From Actimicrobium antarcticum (GTDB lineage: Bacteria; Pseudomonadota; Gammaproteobacteria; Burkholderiales; Burkholderiaceae_D), in contig NZ_BAAAZE010000005.1 in NCBI RefSeq assembly GCF_039536745.1, positions 1-64,000 on the forward strand: DNA of 64,000 bases, given 5' to 3'. The notes under the pieces are model-generated. The model searched no databases. It was not told the DNA's origin and saw nothing but the letters and a program-made list of their open reading frames with translations. Below are positions 27,902 to 37,459 of the stretch, piece after piece (position 1 is the stretch's first letter; the number at the start of each line of letters is the position of its first letter). Both the position numbers and the translations under genes were made by a program.

Positions 27902-28684
27902 CTATTCGGCGATACCGCCGACCACATGCGAAAACCCACCGTCGACGTAGGTGATCTCGCCAGTAATTCCAGCTGCCAGATCCGACAGCAAGAACGCCGC
28001 CGCATTGCCAACATCTTCTTGCGTTACGTTGCGGCGCAGCGGCGAATGTGTCTTCACGAAGTTCAGAATTTTGCCGAAGTCCTTGATGCCACTGGCGGCC
28101 AGCGTCTTGATCGGTCCCGCGGAAATACCGTTGACGCGCACACCCTTCGGGCCCAGCGATTCCGCCATGTAGCGCACGCTGGCTTCCAGAGACGCCTTGG
28201 CAAGTCCCATCGTGTTGTAGTTAGGTAGCGAGCGGATCGCGCCGAGATAGGTCAGGGTCAGCAATGCGGCATTTGGTTTGAGCATCGGCAATGCGGCTTT
28301 TGCCATCGCCGGGAAGCTGTAGGCCGAGATGTCATGGGCAATCTTGAAGCCCTCGCGCGACAAGCCGTCCAGGAAATCACCGGCAATTGCTTCGCGTGGC
28401 GCAAAACCGATCGCATGCACCAAGCCGTCGAGCTGGTCCCAGGATTTTGCCAGGTCAGTGAATAAGGCGGTAATTTGCTCATCGCTACCGACGTCACAAT
28501 CAAAAATCAGTTCGCTGTCGAACTCGCGCGCGAAATCGATGGTGCGCTCTTTGAAGCGCTCGCCAACATACGTGAACGCCAGTTCGGCACCTTCACGTTT
28601 GCAGGCGGCAGCGATACCGTAAGCGATCGAACGATTCGATAGCAAGCCGGTAATGAGAATTTTCTTGCCTTGCAAAAACGCCAT
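27902..28684 (-). CDS. fabI: Enoyl-[acyl-carrier-protein] reductase (NADH)
   Basis: A 260-residue short-chain dehydrogenase that does the last step of each fatty-acid elongation round. The atypical nucleotide motif GLLSNRSIAYGIA and the active site TYLGAIRSLPNYNTMGLAKASLEA (tyrosines spaced Tyr-x6-Lys) match FabI closely. Length equals E. coli FabI. ATG 28684 follows AGGAG. It is the usual target class of triclosan and isoniazid-like inhibitors. Leftward, alone. Confidence 0.96.
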   Translation of the reverse strand: MAFLQGKKILITGLLSNRSIAYGIAAACKREGAELAFTYVGERFKERTIDFAREFDSELIFDCDVGSDEQITALFTDLAKSWDQLDGLVHAIGFAPREAIAGDFLDGLSREGFKIAHDISAYSFPAMAKAALPMLKPNAALLTLTYLGAIRSLPNYNTMGLAKASLEASVRYMAESLGPKGVRVNGISAGPIKTLAASGIKDFGKILNFVKTHSPLRRNVTQEDVGNAAAFLLSDLAAGITGEITYVDGGFSHVVGGIAE

Positions 28685-28957
28685 GCAGAACTCCTGGGGA
28701 TTGATTGGCAATAAAGCGCCTGCGTTCCGGAGACAGCGCAGACGTATACCGGTCAATCGGGGTTATCGGGATCGTGCAGCCGGAGCCGACTTTCAAACTG
28801 AACGAGATTGTAGGGGTTCAGTGCAGTCGCGGCAAGCATTGGCAGGACCGGCGTCCGGCCGGCAAGTATTCAGTAGCGCTGCGACCTGTAACGGGTGCCG
28901 CAATCGGCAAACAGCTGCGGGTTGCGGTATATCGTGTCCGGTTCCGGTCGCAACGGT

Positions 28958-30448
28958 TTAACGAGCCGATGCGAGGATAGGGCCGTTTGGTTTTTTGCCT
29001 GTCTTGTTGCCTGACTTCGCGGATGCCTGCACGACTTTGCCGCGCGAGCTGGCTGCCGCCACCCGACGCGAGGCCGGAGCCGACTTTCTGGTGGCCAGAC
29101 GATAGGGAACCTGTACGTGCAGGGATTGCCCGCTGGTCACCTTGTCATGGACCAGATCGTTCCAGCTTTTCACCTGCGCGACGGTCACCTTGTAGCGATG
29201 CGCGATCGACGCCAGGCTATCGCGTTTGCCCACGCGCACCGTGATGCGACGGGTATCCGGTACATCCGGTTCGATCGACATCACTGCGTGTTCGGTAGCG
29301 ATATCGGTTTCGGGCGCTTTGGCCGTCTTCGGTACGAGTATCGTCGAGCCAGCTTTCAAGCGCATATTTGGCGGAATGTGGTTCACCTCGCGCAGCAGTT
29401 GCGGTTCGGTGTCGAATAATGCAGCGATCGCTTCGATGCGTTCGCGCTTGGTCACGACATGTGCCATCCAGGACGACAGCGGACGATTCCATTGCGCCAG
29501 ATTGATCTTGAATTTTTCGGCATTTTGTTGCGGCAACAAGATCTTGGTGCTGGAGCTTCCGGTAATGACGGGGCGATTGAATTGCGGATTGAGCGCCTTG
29601 AATTCTTCCAGTGATAACTCGGCCAGCTGTGCTGCCACTTTCAGATCGATGTCGCGGGTCTTGCCGATGGTGACGAAGTAGGGCTGGTTATCCGCTTTTG
29701 GCAGGGTGATGCCAAAAGCGCCAGGTGTGGCGATGATGTTCTTGACGGCCTGCAGTTTGGGTACGTAATTGCGGGTTTCGACAGGCATCAACGGCGAGAG
29801 GCTGTTGAAGTCGATCGGCAATCCTGCCGCCTGATTTTTCTTGATCGCGCGCTGTACCGACCCTTCGCCCCAGTTATAGGCTGCCAGGGCGAGTTGCCAG
29901 TCACCGAACATGCCATGCAGTTTTTGCAGATAGGTCAGAGCGGCATCGGTGGACGCCAGCACATCGCGTCGCTCATCCTTGAACATGGTCTGTTTCAGGT
30001 TGAAGTCGAGCCCGGTCGACGGAATGAACTGCCACATGCCCGATGCCTTGGCGGATGAAAAGGCTTCCGGATTGAATGCAGATTCGATGAACGGCAGCAG
30101 CGCCAGTTCGGTGGGCATATCGCGCTTTTCGAGCTCCTGCAGAACATGGAACAGATAGCGTGATGCACGTACGGTGGTGCGCTGGATGTATTCGGGTCGT
30201 GCGCTGTACCAATTGGTCTGGCTGATGACCAGCGGGTTATCCAGGTCAGGGATGCCGAAGCCGTTGCGGATACGCCCCCAGACATCCAGTTCTTCCATGG
30301 TGATCACCTGCGTGGCAGGGTCGCTCGGATCGTAGGTGGAGTCGCTGAAAGCAGGGGAGATGGTGAGGTCGTTGGCGTGGGTCGCGAAGGGCGTGCCCAG
30401 TAATAAACATGCTGCGAAAGTAATGGCACGGAGTTTCATTTGCTGCAT
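28958..30448 (-). CDS. mltD: Membrane-bound lytic murein transglycosylase D
   Basis: A 496-residue peptidoglycan-cleaving enzyme. Signal peptide 1-25 (THA). The SLT domain has catalytic ALLPFIESAFNPEA with the Glu at the ES motif, then ASGMWQFIPSTG and LALAAYNWGEG. At least one clear LysM module lies near 395-445 (VRVGKRDSLASIAHRYKVTVAQVKSWNDL), and a degenerate one before it. The basic Lys/Ser/Ala tail is unusual in MltD. No lipobox cysteine follows the signal, unlike E. coli MltD. ATG 30448 follows AAAGGA; ATG 30439 is alternative. 401 bp separate it from gloB. Confidence 0.92.
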   Translation of the reverse strand: MQQMKLRAITFAACLLLGTPFATHANDLTISPAFSDSTYDPSDPATQVITMEELDVWGRIRNGFGIPDLDNPLVISQTNWYSARPEYIQRTTVRASRYLFHVLQELEKRDMPTELALLPFIESAFNPEAFSSAKASGMWQFIPSTGLDFNLKQTMFKDERRDVLASTDAALTYLQKLHGMFGDWQLALAAYNWGEGSVQRAIKKNQAAGLPIDFNSLSPLMPVETRNYVPKLQAVKNIIATPGAFGITLPKADNQPYFVTIGKTRDIDLKVAAQLAELSLEEFKALNPQFNRPVITGSSSTKILLPQQNAEKFKINLAQWNRPLSSWMAHVVTKRERIEAIAALFDTEPQLLREVNHIPPNMRLKAGSTILVPKTAKAPETDIATEHAVMSIEPDVPDTRRITVRVGKRDSLASIAHRYKVTVAQVKSWNDLVHDKVTSGQSLHVQVPYRLATRKSAPASRRVAAASSRGKVVQASAKSGNKTGKKPNGPILASAR

Positions 30449-30849
30449 GGGTGGGTTCCTTTTTTTCGGACTCGGACTCGATGCAGCCGTGTCATCAAGA
30501 TCATCGATTAGTGTACGTAAGTAACTTTTGTTGCGTCAAGAAAAGTTACAGAATAATTGGCGACTCCGGCGCTTGCTTTTCGCGTCGGAGTACTGTGTCC
30601 GTGCGCCATCCTCACTGACGAGGTTGGCAATCCATCCATAGACCGGGATTTGCAAAAAAGATTCGCCAGCGTTCAACTTTAATTTCTGACAAGCCCGCAA
30701 GCAGGTCGCATGCGAACGTCTCGCACGCGGCAACGTGCGACTACGTCGTTGCAGAAATTGACCGTGGCGCAGCGCCGGCCGCAAAGAATACAGGATAACG
30801 ATGTCACTGCACGGGTCGTTGCGGCGGCAGATTTGACGTCGCTGCTGGT
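30449..30849. other. Non-coding gap between gloB and mltD
   Basis: A 401-bp stretch between two leftward genes. It should carry the mltD promoter. I see no credible gene, repeat or hairpin in it. Confidence 0.5.
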
Positions 30850-31629
30850 TCAGGCAAACGTGTTCTTCCAGGAGCGCAGCGCGGCGAACGCAGCAACGCC
30901 GGCATCACTATCGAGCCTTCCCGCATGTCGAAGGCGGCTGACTATCGTTGGTGAATGCGTTCTCAAGAACGGATTGGTTGCGCGCTCGATGGCAATGGTC
31001 GATGGCACGGTCGGTTGCCCGATATCGCGCTTTTTCTGCTCCGTGGCAATGCGGTCTATCAGTGCCGGGTTGTCCGGTTCGACTTCCAGCGCAAAGCGCA
31101 AGTTGGCCATCGTGTACTCATGCGCGCAGTACACCTCGGTCTGTCCCGGCAACGCTGCCAGTTTTTGCAGCGAGTCATTCAACTGCGTCGGGGTGCCTTC
31201 AAACAGGCGCCCGCAGCCACCGGCAAACAACGTGTCGCCACAAAACAGCCAATGCTGACGCGGCGCATGGAAGGCAATATGCCCGCGTGTGTGACCCGGC
31301 ACATCCAGCACCTCCAGCGCAAGAGCGAGTTCAGGGAGCGACACGATATCGCCCTGTGAAAGCGGTTGCGTGACCACCGCAATACCGTCATTGGCAGGGC
31401 CGAAAACGGGCACCGATACATGGCGCAACAGCTCCGGAACACCACCAATATGGTCAGCGTGATGATGAGTCAGTAGAATAGCGACCAACGTTAAACCGTT
31501 GGCATCGAGCGCTTCAAGAACAGGTTTTGCATCACCCGGGTCCACCACGGCGGCATGCATTCCGTCATGAATTAACCATAAATAATTACTATCAAAAGCG
31601 GGAACCGCCAGAACACGTATCGTTGCCAT
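30850..31629 (-). CDS. gloB: Hydroxyacylglutathione hydrolase (glyoxalase II)
   Basis: A 259-residue metallo-beta-lactamase-fold enzyme that splits S-lactoylglutathione to lactate and glutathione, ending methylglyoxal detoxification. Metal motif LTHHHADHIGG, third ligand GHTRGHIAFH, Asp in FCGDTLFAGGCGRLFEG, and CAHEYT. The C-terminal glutathione region LRTHSP is present. ATG 31629 follows AAGGTGG. Its start codon overlaps that of the divergent methyltransferase in a CCATGG. E. coli has the same neighbours (gloB, yafS, rnhA, dnaQ). Confidence 0.95.
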   Translation of the reverse strand: MATIRVLAVPAFDSNYLWLIHDGMHAAVVDPGDAKPVLEALDANGLTLVAILLTHHHADHIGGVPELLRHVSVPVFGPANDGIAVVTQPLSQGDIVSLPELALALEVLDVPGHTRGHIAFHAPRQHWLFCGDTLFAGGCGRLFEGTPTQLNDSLQKLAALPGQTEVYCAHEYTMANLRFALEVEPDNPALIDRIATEQKKRDIGQPTVPSTIAIERATNPFLRTHSPTIVSRLRHAGRLDSDAGVAAFAALRSWKNTFA

Positions 31630-32398
31630 GGATATGCCACCTTCAGAAAAAACCATTATAGCGCTCGGTTCCTGGCTCGATAGCGAAGCCGGGACCTACG
31701 TCCGCGCGTGGGAGCAGCAATGCCTCGACAGGTTGACAGCGGATATTTTTGGCTTCAATGCAATGCAAATTGGTTTGCCGCAAATGAATGCGCTGGGTGC
31801 CAATCGCATGCCCAACAAGTGGCTCGCCGATACCCATATCGACAGTGCATCAGAGTGGATACCGTCGGTTGCCATTGCACATGACCTGGGTGAATTGCCG
31901 TTTGCGTCCAAGAGTCTGGATCTGGTGGTGCTGCCCCACGTACTGGAGTTTTCACGTGAACCGCACCAGGTACTGCGTGAGGTCGAACGTGTCTTGCGGC
32001 CGGAAGGCCACTTGATTATTTGCGGCTTCAATCCGGCCAGCCTGTGGGGTGTTCGTCAAATGGCGGGGCGTCTGGTGGGTTCGGCTTTTTTGCCGCTGGA
32101 CGGCGAATTCATCGGCATGCCACGCTTGAAAGATTGGCTCAAGCTACTGAGCATGGAGGTCGACCACGGACATTTCGGCTGTTATGCGCCAGCGTGCAAG
32201 ACGACGCAGTGGCTTGAGCGGTTTTCGTTCCTGGAAAAAATCAGTGCGCAATGCTGGCCGTATCTCGGCGCTGTCTACATCGTGCATGCGATCAAACGCG
32301 TCAAGGGTGTGCGGCTGATCGGTCCCGCATGGCGCGAGCAAAAAGCCGGCGTCACGCAAGGCGTAGTCGTTACCAATAAAGTGCAAAAGAAAATATGA
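31628..32398 (+). CDS. yafS: Class I SAM-dependent methyltransferase, YafS-like
   Basis: A 256-residue methyltransferase of unknown substrate. The core (LPFASKSLDLVVLPHVLEFSREPHQVLREVERVLRPEGHLIICGFNP) is the second half of a class I fold; the usual GxGxG loop is not obvious, as in YafS. It is placed between gloB and rnhA exactly as yafS in E. coli. The start is uncertain: ATG 31628 overlaps the gloB start, ATG 31634 avoids it. The stop overlaps rnhA by four bases. Confidence 0.82.
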   Translation: MDMPPSEKTIIALGSWLDSEAGTYVRAWEQQCLDRLTADIFGFNAMQIGLPQMNALGANRMPNKWLADTHIDSASEWIPSVAIAHDLGELPFASKSLDLVVLPHVLEFSREPHQVLREVERVLRPEGHLIICGFNPASLWGVRQMAGRLVGSAFLPLDGEFIGMPRLKDWLKLLSMEVDHGHFGCYAPACKTTQWLERFSFLEKISAQCWPYLGAVYIVHAIKRVKGVRLIGPAWREQKAGVTQGVVVTNKVQKKI

Positions 32399-32835
32399 CT
32401 ATGGACAAAGTAGAGATTTATACCGATGGCGCCTGCAAGGGGAATCCCGGTCGTGGCGGCTGGGGTGCCTGGCTGGTTGCTGGCATCAATGAAAAAGAAC
32501 TGTTTGGCGGCGAGCGGGATACCACCAACAACCGGATGGAACTCAAGGCCGTCATCGAAGCGCTGACGATATTGCGGCGTCCGTGTGACGTCATCGTGCA
32601 TACCGACAGCCAGTATGTTCAAAAAGGCATTAGCGAATGGATACATGGCTGGAAAAAGCGTGGCTGGAAAACTGCCGCCCGCGAGCCGGTCAAGAATGTC
32701 GACCTGTGGCAAGCGCTCGACGCTGCCCAGCAGATGCATCAGATTCAGTGGCGCTGGGTACGCGGGCACTCCGGTCACGTCGGCAATGAGCGCGCCGATA
32801 GCCTGGCCAATCGCGGTGTCGAATCGATCAGGTAA
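32395..32835 (+). CDS. rnhA: Ribonuclease HI
   Basis: A 146-residue enzyme that cuts RNA in RNA-DNA hybrids. Catalytic acids: Asp 11 (YTDGACKGNPG), Glu 49 (NRMELKA), Asp 71 (HTDSQYV), and the C-terminal Asp in RGHSGHVGNERADSLA, whose histidine is also conserved. Size fits E. coli RNase HI. ATG 32395 overlaps the methyltransferase stop (ATGA); ATG 32401 is alternative. Confidence 0.96.
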   Translation: MTMDKVEIYTDGACKGNPGRGGWGAWLVAGINEKELFGGERDTTNNRMELKAVIEALTILRRPCDVIVHTDSQYVQKGISEWIHGWKKRGWKTAAREPVKNVDLWQALDAAQQMHQIQWRWVRGHSGHVGNERADSLANRGVESIR

Positions 32836-32881
32836 AGTCACTCGCCCCCCTAATTCTTTCATTAAACGGTATCAGGAATTC

Positions 32882-33589
32882 ATGCGACAAATCGTTCTGG
32901 ACACGGAAACCACGGGTCTCAATCCACGCGCCGGTGATCGCATCATCGAAGTCGGCTGCGTCGAGCTGATCAACCGCCAGCTGACCGGCAGGAATTTTCA
33001 TTGTTATATCAACCCCGAGCGCGACTCCGAAGACGGCGCACTGGCGGTGCATGGTTTGACGACCGAGTTCCTGAGCGACAAGCCAAAATTCGCCGAGATC
33101 GTTGCCGAGCTGCGCGATTACATCAGCGGCGCCGAAGTCATCATCCATAACGCGCCGTTCGACATCGGTTTTCTGGATGCCGAATTCAAGCGCCTGGACA
33201 TCCCGCTATTCAATGCACAGGTCGGTGGCGTTATCGACACGTTGGTCCAGGCCAAAGAGATGCATCCCGGCAAGCGCAATTCACTGGATTCGTTGTGCGA
33301 TCGTTATGGCGTATCGAACGCCCATCGCGCTTTGCACGGCGCCTTGCTGGATGCAGAGTTGCTGGCGGAAGTCTATCTTGCCATGACACGGGGACAGAAC
33401 AGCCTGAGCATGGATCTGGGCGACGACGATGATGCGCAGAACCCGGATGTCGAGCTTGAACTGGTGCCGTTGGCCGAAATCATCCTGCTGCCTGCCAGCG
33501 ATGACGAGCTTGCTGAACATGAAGCGGCATTGAATAGTCTGGACAAGGAAATGCGTGGCACCTCGCTCTGGCGCACGGCTGTAAATTGA
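32882..33589 (+). CDS. dnaQ: DNA polymerase III epsilon subunit (proofreading exonuclease)
   Basis: A 235-residue DEDDh 3'-5' exonuclease. Exo I is LDTETTGLNP, Exo II HNAPFDIGFLD, Exo III HRALHGALLDAELLAEVY. After residue 185 comes the Glu/Asp-rich linker and the C-terminal motif (LPASDDELAEHEAALN) that binds the polymerase alpha subunit. ATG 32882 follows AGGAA. 46 bp separate it from rnhA, with the same direction. A tRNA gene follows. Confidence 0.95.
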   Translation: MRQIVLDTETTGLNPRAGDRIIEVGCVELINRQLTGRNFHCYINPERDSEDGALAVHGLTTEFLSDKPKFAEIVAELRDYISGAEVIIHNAPFDIGFLDAEFKRLDIPLFNAQVGGVIDTLVQAKEMHPGKRNSLDSLCDRYGVSNAHRALHGALLDAELLAEVYLAMTRGQNSLSMDLGDDDDAQNPDVELELVPLAEIILLPASDDELAEHEAALNSLDKEMRGTSLWRTAVN

Positions 33590-33644
33590 TTGCGCGCGAA
33601 GATAGCGTTTGTCGCCGTTTTCGTGCAATAATTCGGGCCGAAAC

Positions 33645-33719
33645 GGGCGGTTAGCTCAGGGGTAGAGCACTGCCTTCACACGGCAGGGGTCGCAGGTTCG
33701 AAACCCGCACCGCCCACCA
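33645..33719 (+). tRNA. tRNA-Val (anticodon CAC)
   Basis: A 75-base cloverleaf with CCA encoded. Acceptor arms GGGCGGT / ACCGCCC, anticodon stem CTGCC / GGCAG with loop TTCACAC (anticodon CAC, reads GUG), and T loop GGTTCGAAACC. No other tRNA is adjacent. Confidence 0.95.
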
Positions 33720-34083
33720 TTTTCGTATGGTCCTGACCACCGATCGGTTGTCTAATAGATTCGGCCGTCGGACGCGATCCGCTGCTCCGGCGACATCAAT
33801 TCCCCCTACAAAATTTCGACGACTTGCTTTTGCTCAGGCCGACATTGCGTGATTTTTTCATCGCAAACCATGCCGGTCATCATGTTCGTCGTCTGTCATC
33901 CTGGCGCGCAACGGCATTGTGTCGAACCAGGAGCCGCCGAAACCTGCATTGCCTTGAGCATCCCTCTCCACGGACCGTTGTTCTGGCATTGTCATATTTT
34001 GTTAATGGCGACAAAGCCAGCACACACATAATCGTTAACTCGCGTATATTGCTTGCCTGGTCAATCAATAATCGTCAGGCATC
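33720..34083. other. Non-coding region after tRNA-Val, upstream of marR-like gene
   Basis: A 364-bp stretch with no credible gene. It should hold the promoter and operator of the efflux operon. The sequence ATTGCTTGCCTGGTCAAT near 34047-34064 is only weakly palindromic. tRNA 3' ends are common integration sites, but I see no integrase or repeated tRNA end here. Confidence 0.4.
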
Positions 34084-34557
34084 GTGAGCGCATCCGAGAA
34101 TCTCCCACCGTACTTCGTTGAAGAAAGCGTCGGCTATCTGCTGGGGCGCGTGCGCGCACAACTGGCAAAGTCGATCGATGAGGCATTGTCGGCGCATGGC
34201 ATTACGCATGCCCAGGGCGGCATCCTGCTGATGTTGATGTCCGGGCGTTTCGATACCGCGTCGCAGCTGGCACGTGAGTTATATATCGACGCGGCAGCGA
34301 TGACGCGCATGGTTGACCGTTTGGTCAAGCGGGATCTGGTGGTTCGCCTGCAGAGCGGTGTGGACCGGCGCTCGCTGATGTTGCAGCTGACGGTAGCCGG
34401 AAAAACGCTGGCCGGGCAGCTGCCAGAAATCTATATCGCGGCACGCGAGCGCAACTTTGCCGGCCTGAGTGCCGAGGAACTGGGATTCCTGAAATCGTTG
34501 CTGAGACGCATACTGGTCAATGGCGAGGCGGCAGAGCCAGTCAGCGCATCTTCCTGA
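34084..34557 (+). CDS. MarR-family transcription regulator of the efflux operon
   Basis: A 157-residue winged-helix dimeric repressor type. The DNA-binding core is TASQLARELYIDAAAMTRMVDRLVKRDLVVRLQSGVDRRSLMLQLT, the standard MarR winged helix. GTG 34084 starts it; the ribosome-binding site is poor. It is followed in the same direction by outer-membrane factor, EmrA and EmrB genes, so it probably represses them until a phenolic or drug-like ligand binds. This matches EmrR/MprA of E. coli by position. Confidence 0.88.
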   Translation: MSASENLPPYFVEESVGYLLGRVRAQLAKSIDEALSAHGITHAQGGILLMLMSGRFDTASQLARELYIDAAAMTRMVDRLVKRDLVVRLQSGVDRRSLMLQLTVAGKTLAGQLPEIYIAARERNFAGLSAEELGFLKSLLRRILVNGEAAEPVSASS

Positions 34558-34601
34558 AATCCACTTGAAAACCCTTTGCCTGAGCAAACAATAAAAATAC
34601 C

Positions 34602-36113
34602 ATGAAGCATTTACTCATTGCATCCCCGCCCGGCGTCGCCATCAAAGCCGTCATGGGTACGCTGCTGGTGTCCGCGATGATGTCTGGTTGCGTCAGCTCC
34701 GGCGATATCCGCAGTACGGCGCAAACCCGTTCCGGCACCGAATTCGCCACTGCCCGCAGCTTGCCTGCACAAGGTGGCACATGGCCTGCGATGGACTGGC
34801 CCACGCAGCTTGGCGGCACGGCGCTGCAGGCATTGGTCGACGAGGCGCTGGCAGGCAATCCCGGTCTGCAAGTCGCCGCGGCGCGCATCAATGCTGCGCA
34901 GGCGCTGGCCGACGCCACCCGCGGCGCGGCCGGACCGACGGTCGGCGGCAGTTTCACCAGTACCTACCAGCGCTACACCGAGAATGGCATCATCCCGCCG
35001 CCACTGGCTGGTGCGGTGCGTTCGGATAATCAGTTGGCGGCGAGTTTTTCGTATGACCTCGATTTCTGGGGCCGCCACGCCGCAGAATTGCGGGCCGTTC
35101 TGGCGCAGGGCAACGTGGCCGAGGCCGAGCAATACAGTGCGCGACTGACGCTGGCCTCTGCCGTCGCGCATGGCTGGATGATGCTGCATCGCCAGACGCA
35201 ACAGCTCGACATGATCGAGCAGCAGCACGCCGTGCGCCGCAAACTCAATGACCTGACCCTGCGCCGGATTGCCGCCGGGCTGGACAACCAGAGCGACAAC
35301 CAGATCGGTCAGCTGCAGCTAGACAACCTGCGCACCGAGCAGGCGCAATGGCAGGAAGCGCTGGCGCTGACCCGCAATCAGCTGGCTGCCTTGCTGGGCA
35401 AGGGGCCCGACCGTGGTCTGACGATAGACCGTCCGCTGCCAGCGGCTAACGTCGACATGGCGTTGCCGGACGCGCTGCCGCTGGAATTGCTGGGCCGCCG
35501 GCCCGATATCGTGGCCGCACGCTGGCATGTCGAAGCGTTGCAGGGAGAAATCGACACGGCCCGCACCGAGTTCTATCCGAACGTGAACCTGACTGCGTTT
35601 GCCGGTCTGTCCAGCCTGGGTTTGTCGAACCTGATCAATAGCGGCAGCACGATCGCCGGTATCGGTCCGGCGATTCGCCTGCCGATTTTTGAAAGCGGCG
35701 TGTTGCGGGCGCGGCTCAAGGGCAAGGTCGCGGCCTACGACATGGCTGTTGCCACCTACAACCAGACGCTGACCGAGGCGCTGCGTGATGTCGCCGACCA
35801 GGTCCAGTCACTGCGTGGTGCCGCGCGCCAGCGTGATTTGCAGCAAAGCGCCGTACGGGCGGCGTCCCGGTCGCTGCGTTTGTCGGAGCAGCGCCAGCGG
35901 GTCGGTACTGCCAATCTGTTGCAGGTGCTGGCATCCGAAGCCAATTTGCTGCAGCAGCAACGCATCGAACTTGACGTACGCATGCGCATGGCCGACCTGC
36001 AGGTTGGTTTGGTCAAGGCACTCGGCGGCGGCTTCGATGCCGGCGCGGCCGGGCTGGTTGCTCCGGTAAAAACTTCTTCCGTAATTTCACTTCCTGTCAA
36101 AGCCGCATCATGA
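34602..36113 (+). CDS. NodT-family efflux outer-membrane lipoprotein
   Basis: A 503-residue TolC-like channel. The signal peptide ends in the lipobox VSAMMSGC, so the mature N-terminal cysteine is lipidated. Two OEP repeats follow (domains about 65-260 and 285-480), with the family hallmarks GRRPDIVAARWHVEAL and FYPNVNLTAFAGLSS. It should dock with the EmrA-like protein next door to make an envelope-spanning pump. Its TGA overlaps the next gene's ATG. Confidence 0.92.
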   Translation: MKHLLIASPPGVAIKAVMGTLLVSAMMSGCVSSGDIRSTAQTRSGTEFATARSLPAQGGTWPAMDWPTQLGGTALQALVDEALAGNPGLQVAAARINAAQALADATRGAAGPTVGGSFTSTYQRYTENGIIPPPLAGAVRSDNQLAASFSYDLDFWGRHAAELRAVLAQGNVAEAEQYSARLTLASAVAHGWMMLHRQTQQLDMIEQQHAVRRKLNDLTLRRIAAGLDNQSDNQIGQLQLDNLRTEQAQWQEALALTRNQLAALLGKGPDRGLTIDRPLPAANVDMALPDALPLELLGRRPDIVAARWHVEALQGEIDTARTEFYPNVNLTAFAGLSSLGLSNLINSGSTIAGIGPAIRLPIFESGVLRARLKGKVAAYDMAVATYNQTLTEALRDVADQVQSLRGAARQRDLQQSAVRAASRSLRLSEQRQRVGTANLLQVLASEANLLQQQRIELDVRMRMADLQVGLVKALGGGFDAGAAGLVAPVKTSSVISLPVKAAS

Positions 36114-37414
36114 ATCCACCCGAGAACGTGTCAAACCCGGCTCCTCAACCGGTTCCCCAGGCGGCCGCACCTGCTGCACCGGCGGCACCCGCTGCAGCCG
36201 TAAAACCTGCCAGCGGCAAGCGTCGCGTGCTGCTGCTCATCACGACGGTGGTGCTGGTGCTGCTATTGATCGCCTATGGCATCTGGTGGGTGATCTTTGC
36301 ACGCCACTTCGAAAGTACCGATGACGCCTACGTCGCAGGAAATGTGGTGCAGGTCACGCCGCAGGTCAGTGGCACCGTCATCGCCATCAATGCCGACGAT
36401 ACCGAACTGGTGGAGGCCGGCAAACCGCTGATCGTGCTCGATGCCGCCGATGCCAATGTCGCGCTCGACCAGGCCACGGCGCAACTCGCGCAGGCAGTAC
36501 GCGAAGTGCGTACGCTGTTCGTCAACAATGGCACTCTCAATGCCAATGTCACCCTGCGCAATAGCGATCTGGATCGCGCCCGCGCCGATCTGGCACGCCG
36601 GCAGGAGCTGATCGGGTCCGGCGCCGTGTCGAAAGAAGAACTCGAACATGCCCGTACCGCACTGCAAAGCGCCGAGTCCGCCGTGGCCGCCACGCGCGAA
36701 CAGCTGGCATCGAATCGCGTGCTGACCGACCATACCTCGGTGGCGCAGCACCCGAGCGTGCTGCGTGCCGCCGGCCAGGTGCAGGCGGCCTATCTGGCAG
36801 CCAGCCGCACCACGCTGCCGGCGCCGATCACCGGTTACATCGCTAAACGCTCGGTTCAGGTTGGCCAGCGTGTGGCGGCCGGCGCGCCACTGTTGTCGAT
36901 CGTGCCGCTCAATCGCCTGTGGGTCGATGCCAATTTCAAAGAAGTTCAGATCGCCTCGATGCGCATCGGCCAGCCGGTGACGCTGCATTCCGACCTGTAC
37001 GGCTCGGACGTGACCTATCACGGCAAGGTCACCGGGCTGGCAGCCGGTACAGGCGCCGCGTTTGCGCTGCTGCCGACGCAAAATGCCAGTGGCAACTGGA
37101 TCAAGGTGGTTCAGCGCGTGCCGGTGCGCATCATGCTCGATCCGAAAGAGCTGGAAGCCCAACCGTTGCGCATTGGTGTCTCGATGCAGGTCAAGGTCGA
37201 TATTGCCGACGCGGCCGGCACTTCACTGACGTCGAATGCGGCGGCGCGTACTGCGCCGCGCACTTCGCCGGTATATCAGACCATGGCGTTTGATACCGCA
37301 GGCAAGGATGCCAGCGAGCTGATCAGCCGCATCATTCGCGAGAACAGCGGGAGTGACACCGGTGCCGGCACTGGCAGCGCAGGGACCAAAAAAATCGTCA
37401 ACGCGACCCATTGA
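36110..37414 (+). CDS. emrA: EmrA/HlyD-type membrane fusion protein
   Basis: A 434-residue periplasmic adaptor. An Ala/Pro-rich cytoplasmic leader (2-40) precedes one transmembrane helix (about 43-63). The HlyD-type barrel/lipoyl region follows (FESTDDAYVAGNVVQVTPQVSGTVIAI), then the alpha-hairpin (about 115-210) and TTLPAPITGYIAKRSVQVGQRVAAG. The conserved end VDANFKEVQIASMRIGQPV is typical of EmrA. Linked by a four-base overlap to the NodT-like gene and followed 45 bp later by emrB. Confidence 0.93.
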   Translation: MNPPENVSNPAPQPVPQAAAPAAPAAPAAAVKPASGKRRVLLLITTVVLVLLLIAYGIWWVIFARHFESTDDAYVAGNVVQVTPQVSGTVIAINADDTELVEAGKPLIVLDAADANVALDQATAQLAQAVREVRTLFVNNGTLNANVTLRNSDLDRARADLARRQELIGSGAVSKEELEHARTALQSAESAVAATREQLASNRVLTDHTSVAQHPSVLRAAGQVQAAYLAASRTTLPAPITGYIAKRSVQVGQRVAAGAPLLSIVPLNRLWVDANFKEVQIASMRIGQPVTLHSDLYGSDVTYHGKVTGLAAGTGAAFALLPTQNASGNWIKVVQRVPVRIMLDPKELEAQPLRIGVSMQVKVDIADAAGTSLTSNAAARTAPRTSPVYQTMAFDTAGKDASELISRIIRENSGSDTGAGTGSAGTKKIVNATH

Positions 37415-37459
37415 TCTGCGTCCGATGAATTACCGACTCAGATTTCACGGACGACGACC

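Noticed and set aside
27676..27954. A small plus-strand open frame near fabI
   Set aside because: It overlaps the 3' end of fabI on the other strand and ends in an Arg tract; no domain or ribosome-binding site.
33645..34083. tRNA-Val as an integration site of a genomic island
   Set aside because: No integrase, no repeated tRNA end and no composition shift were seen; the next genes are an ordinary efflux operon.
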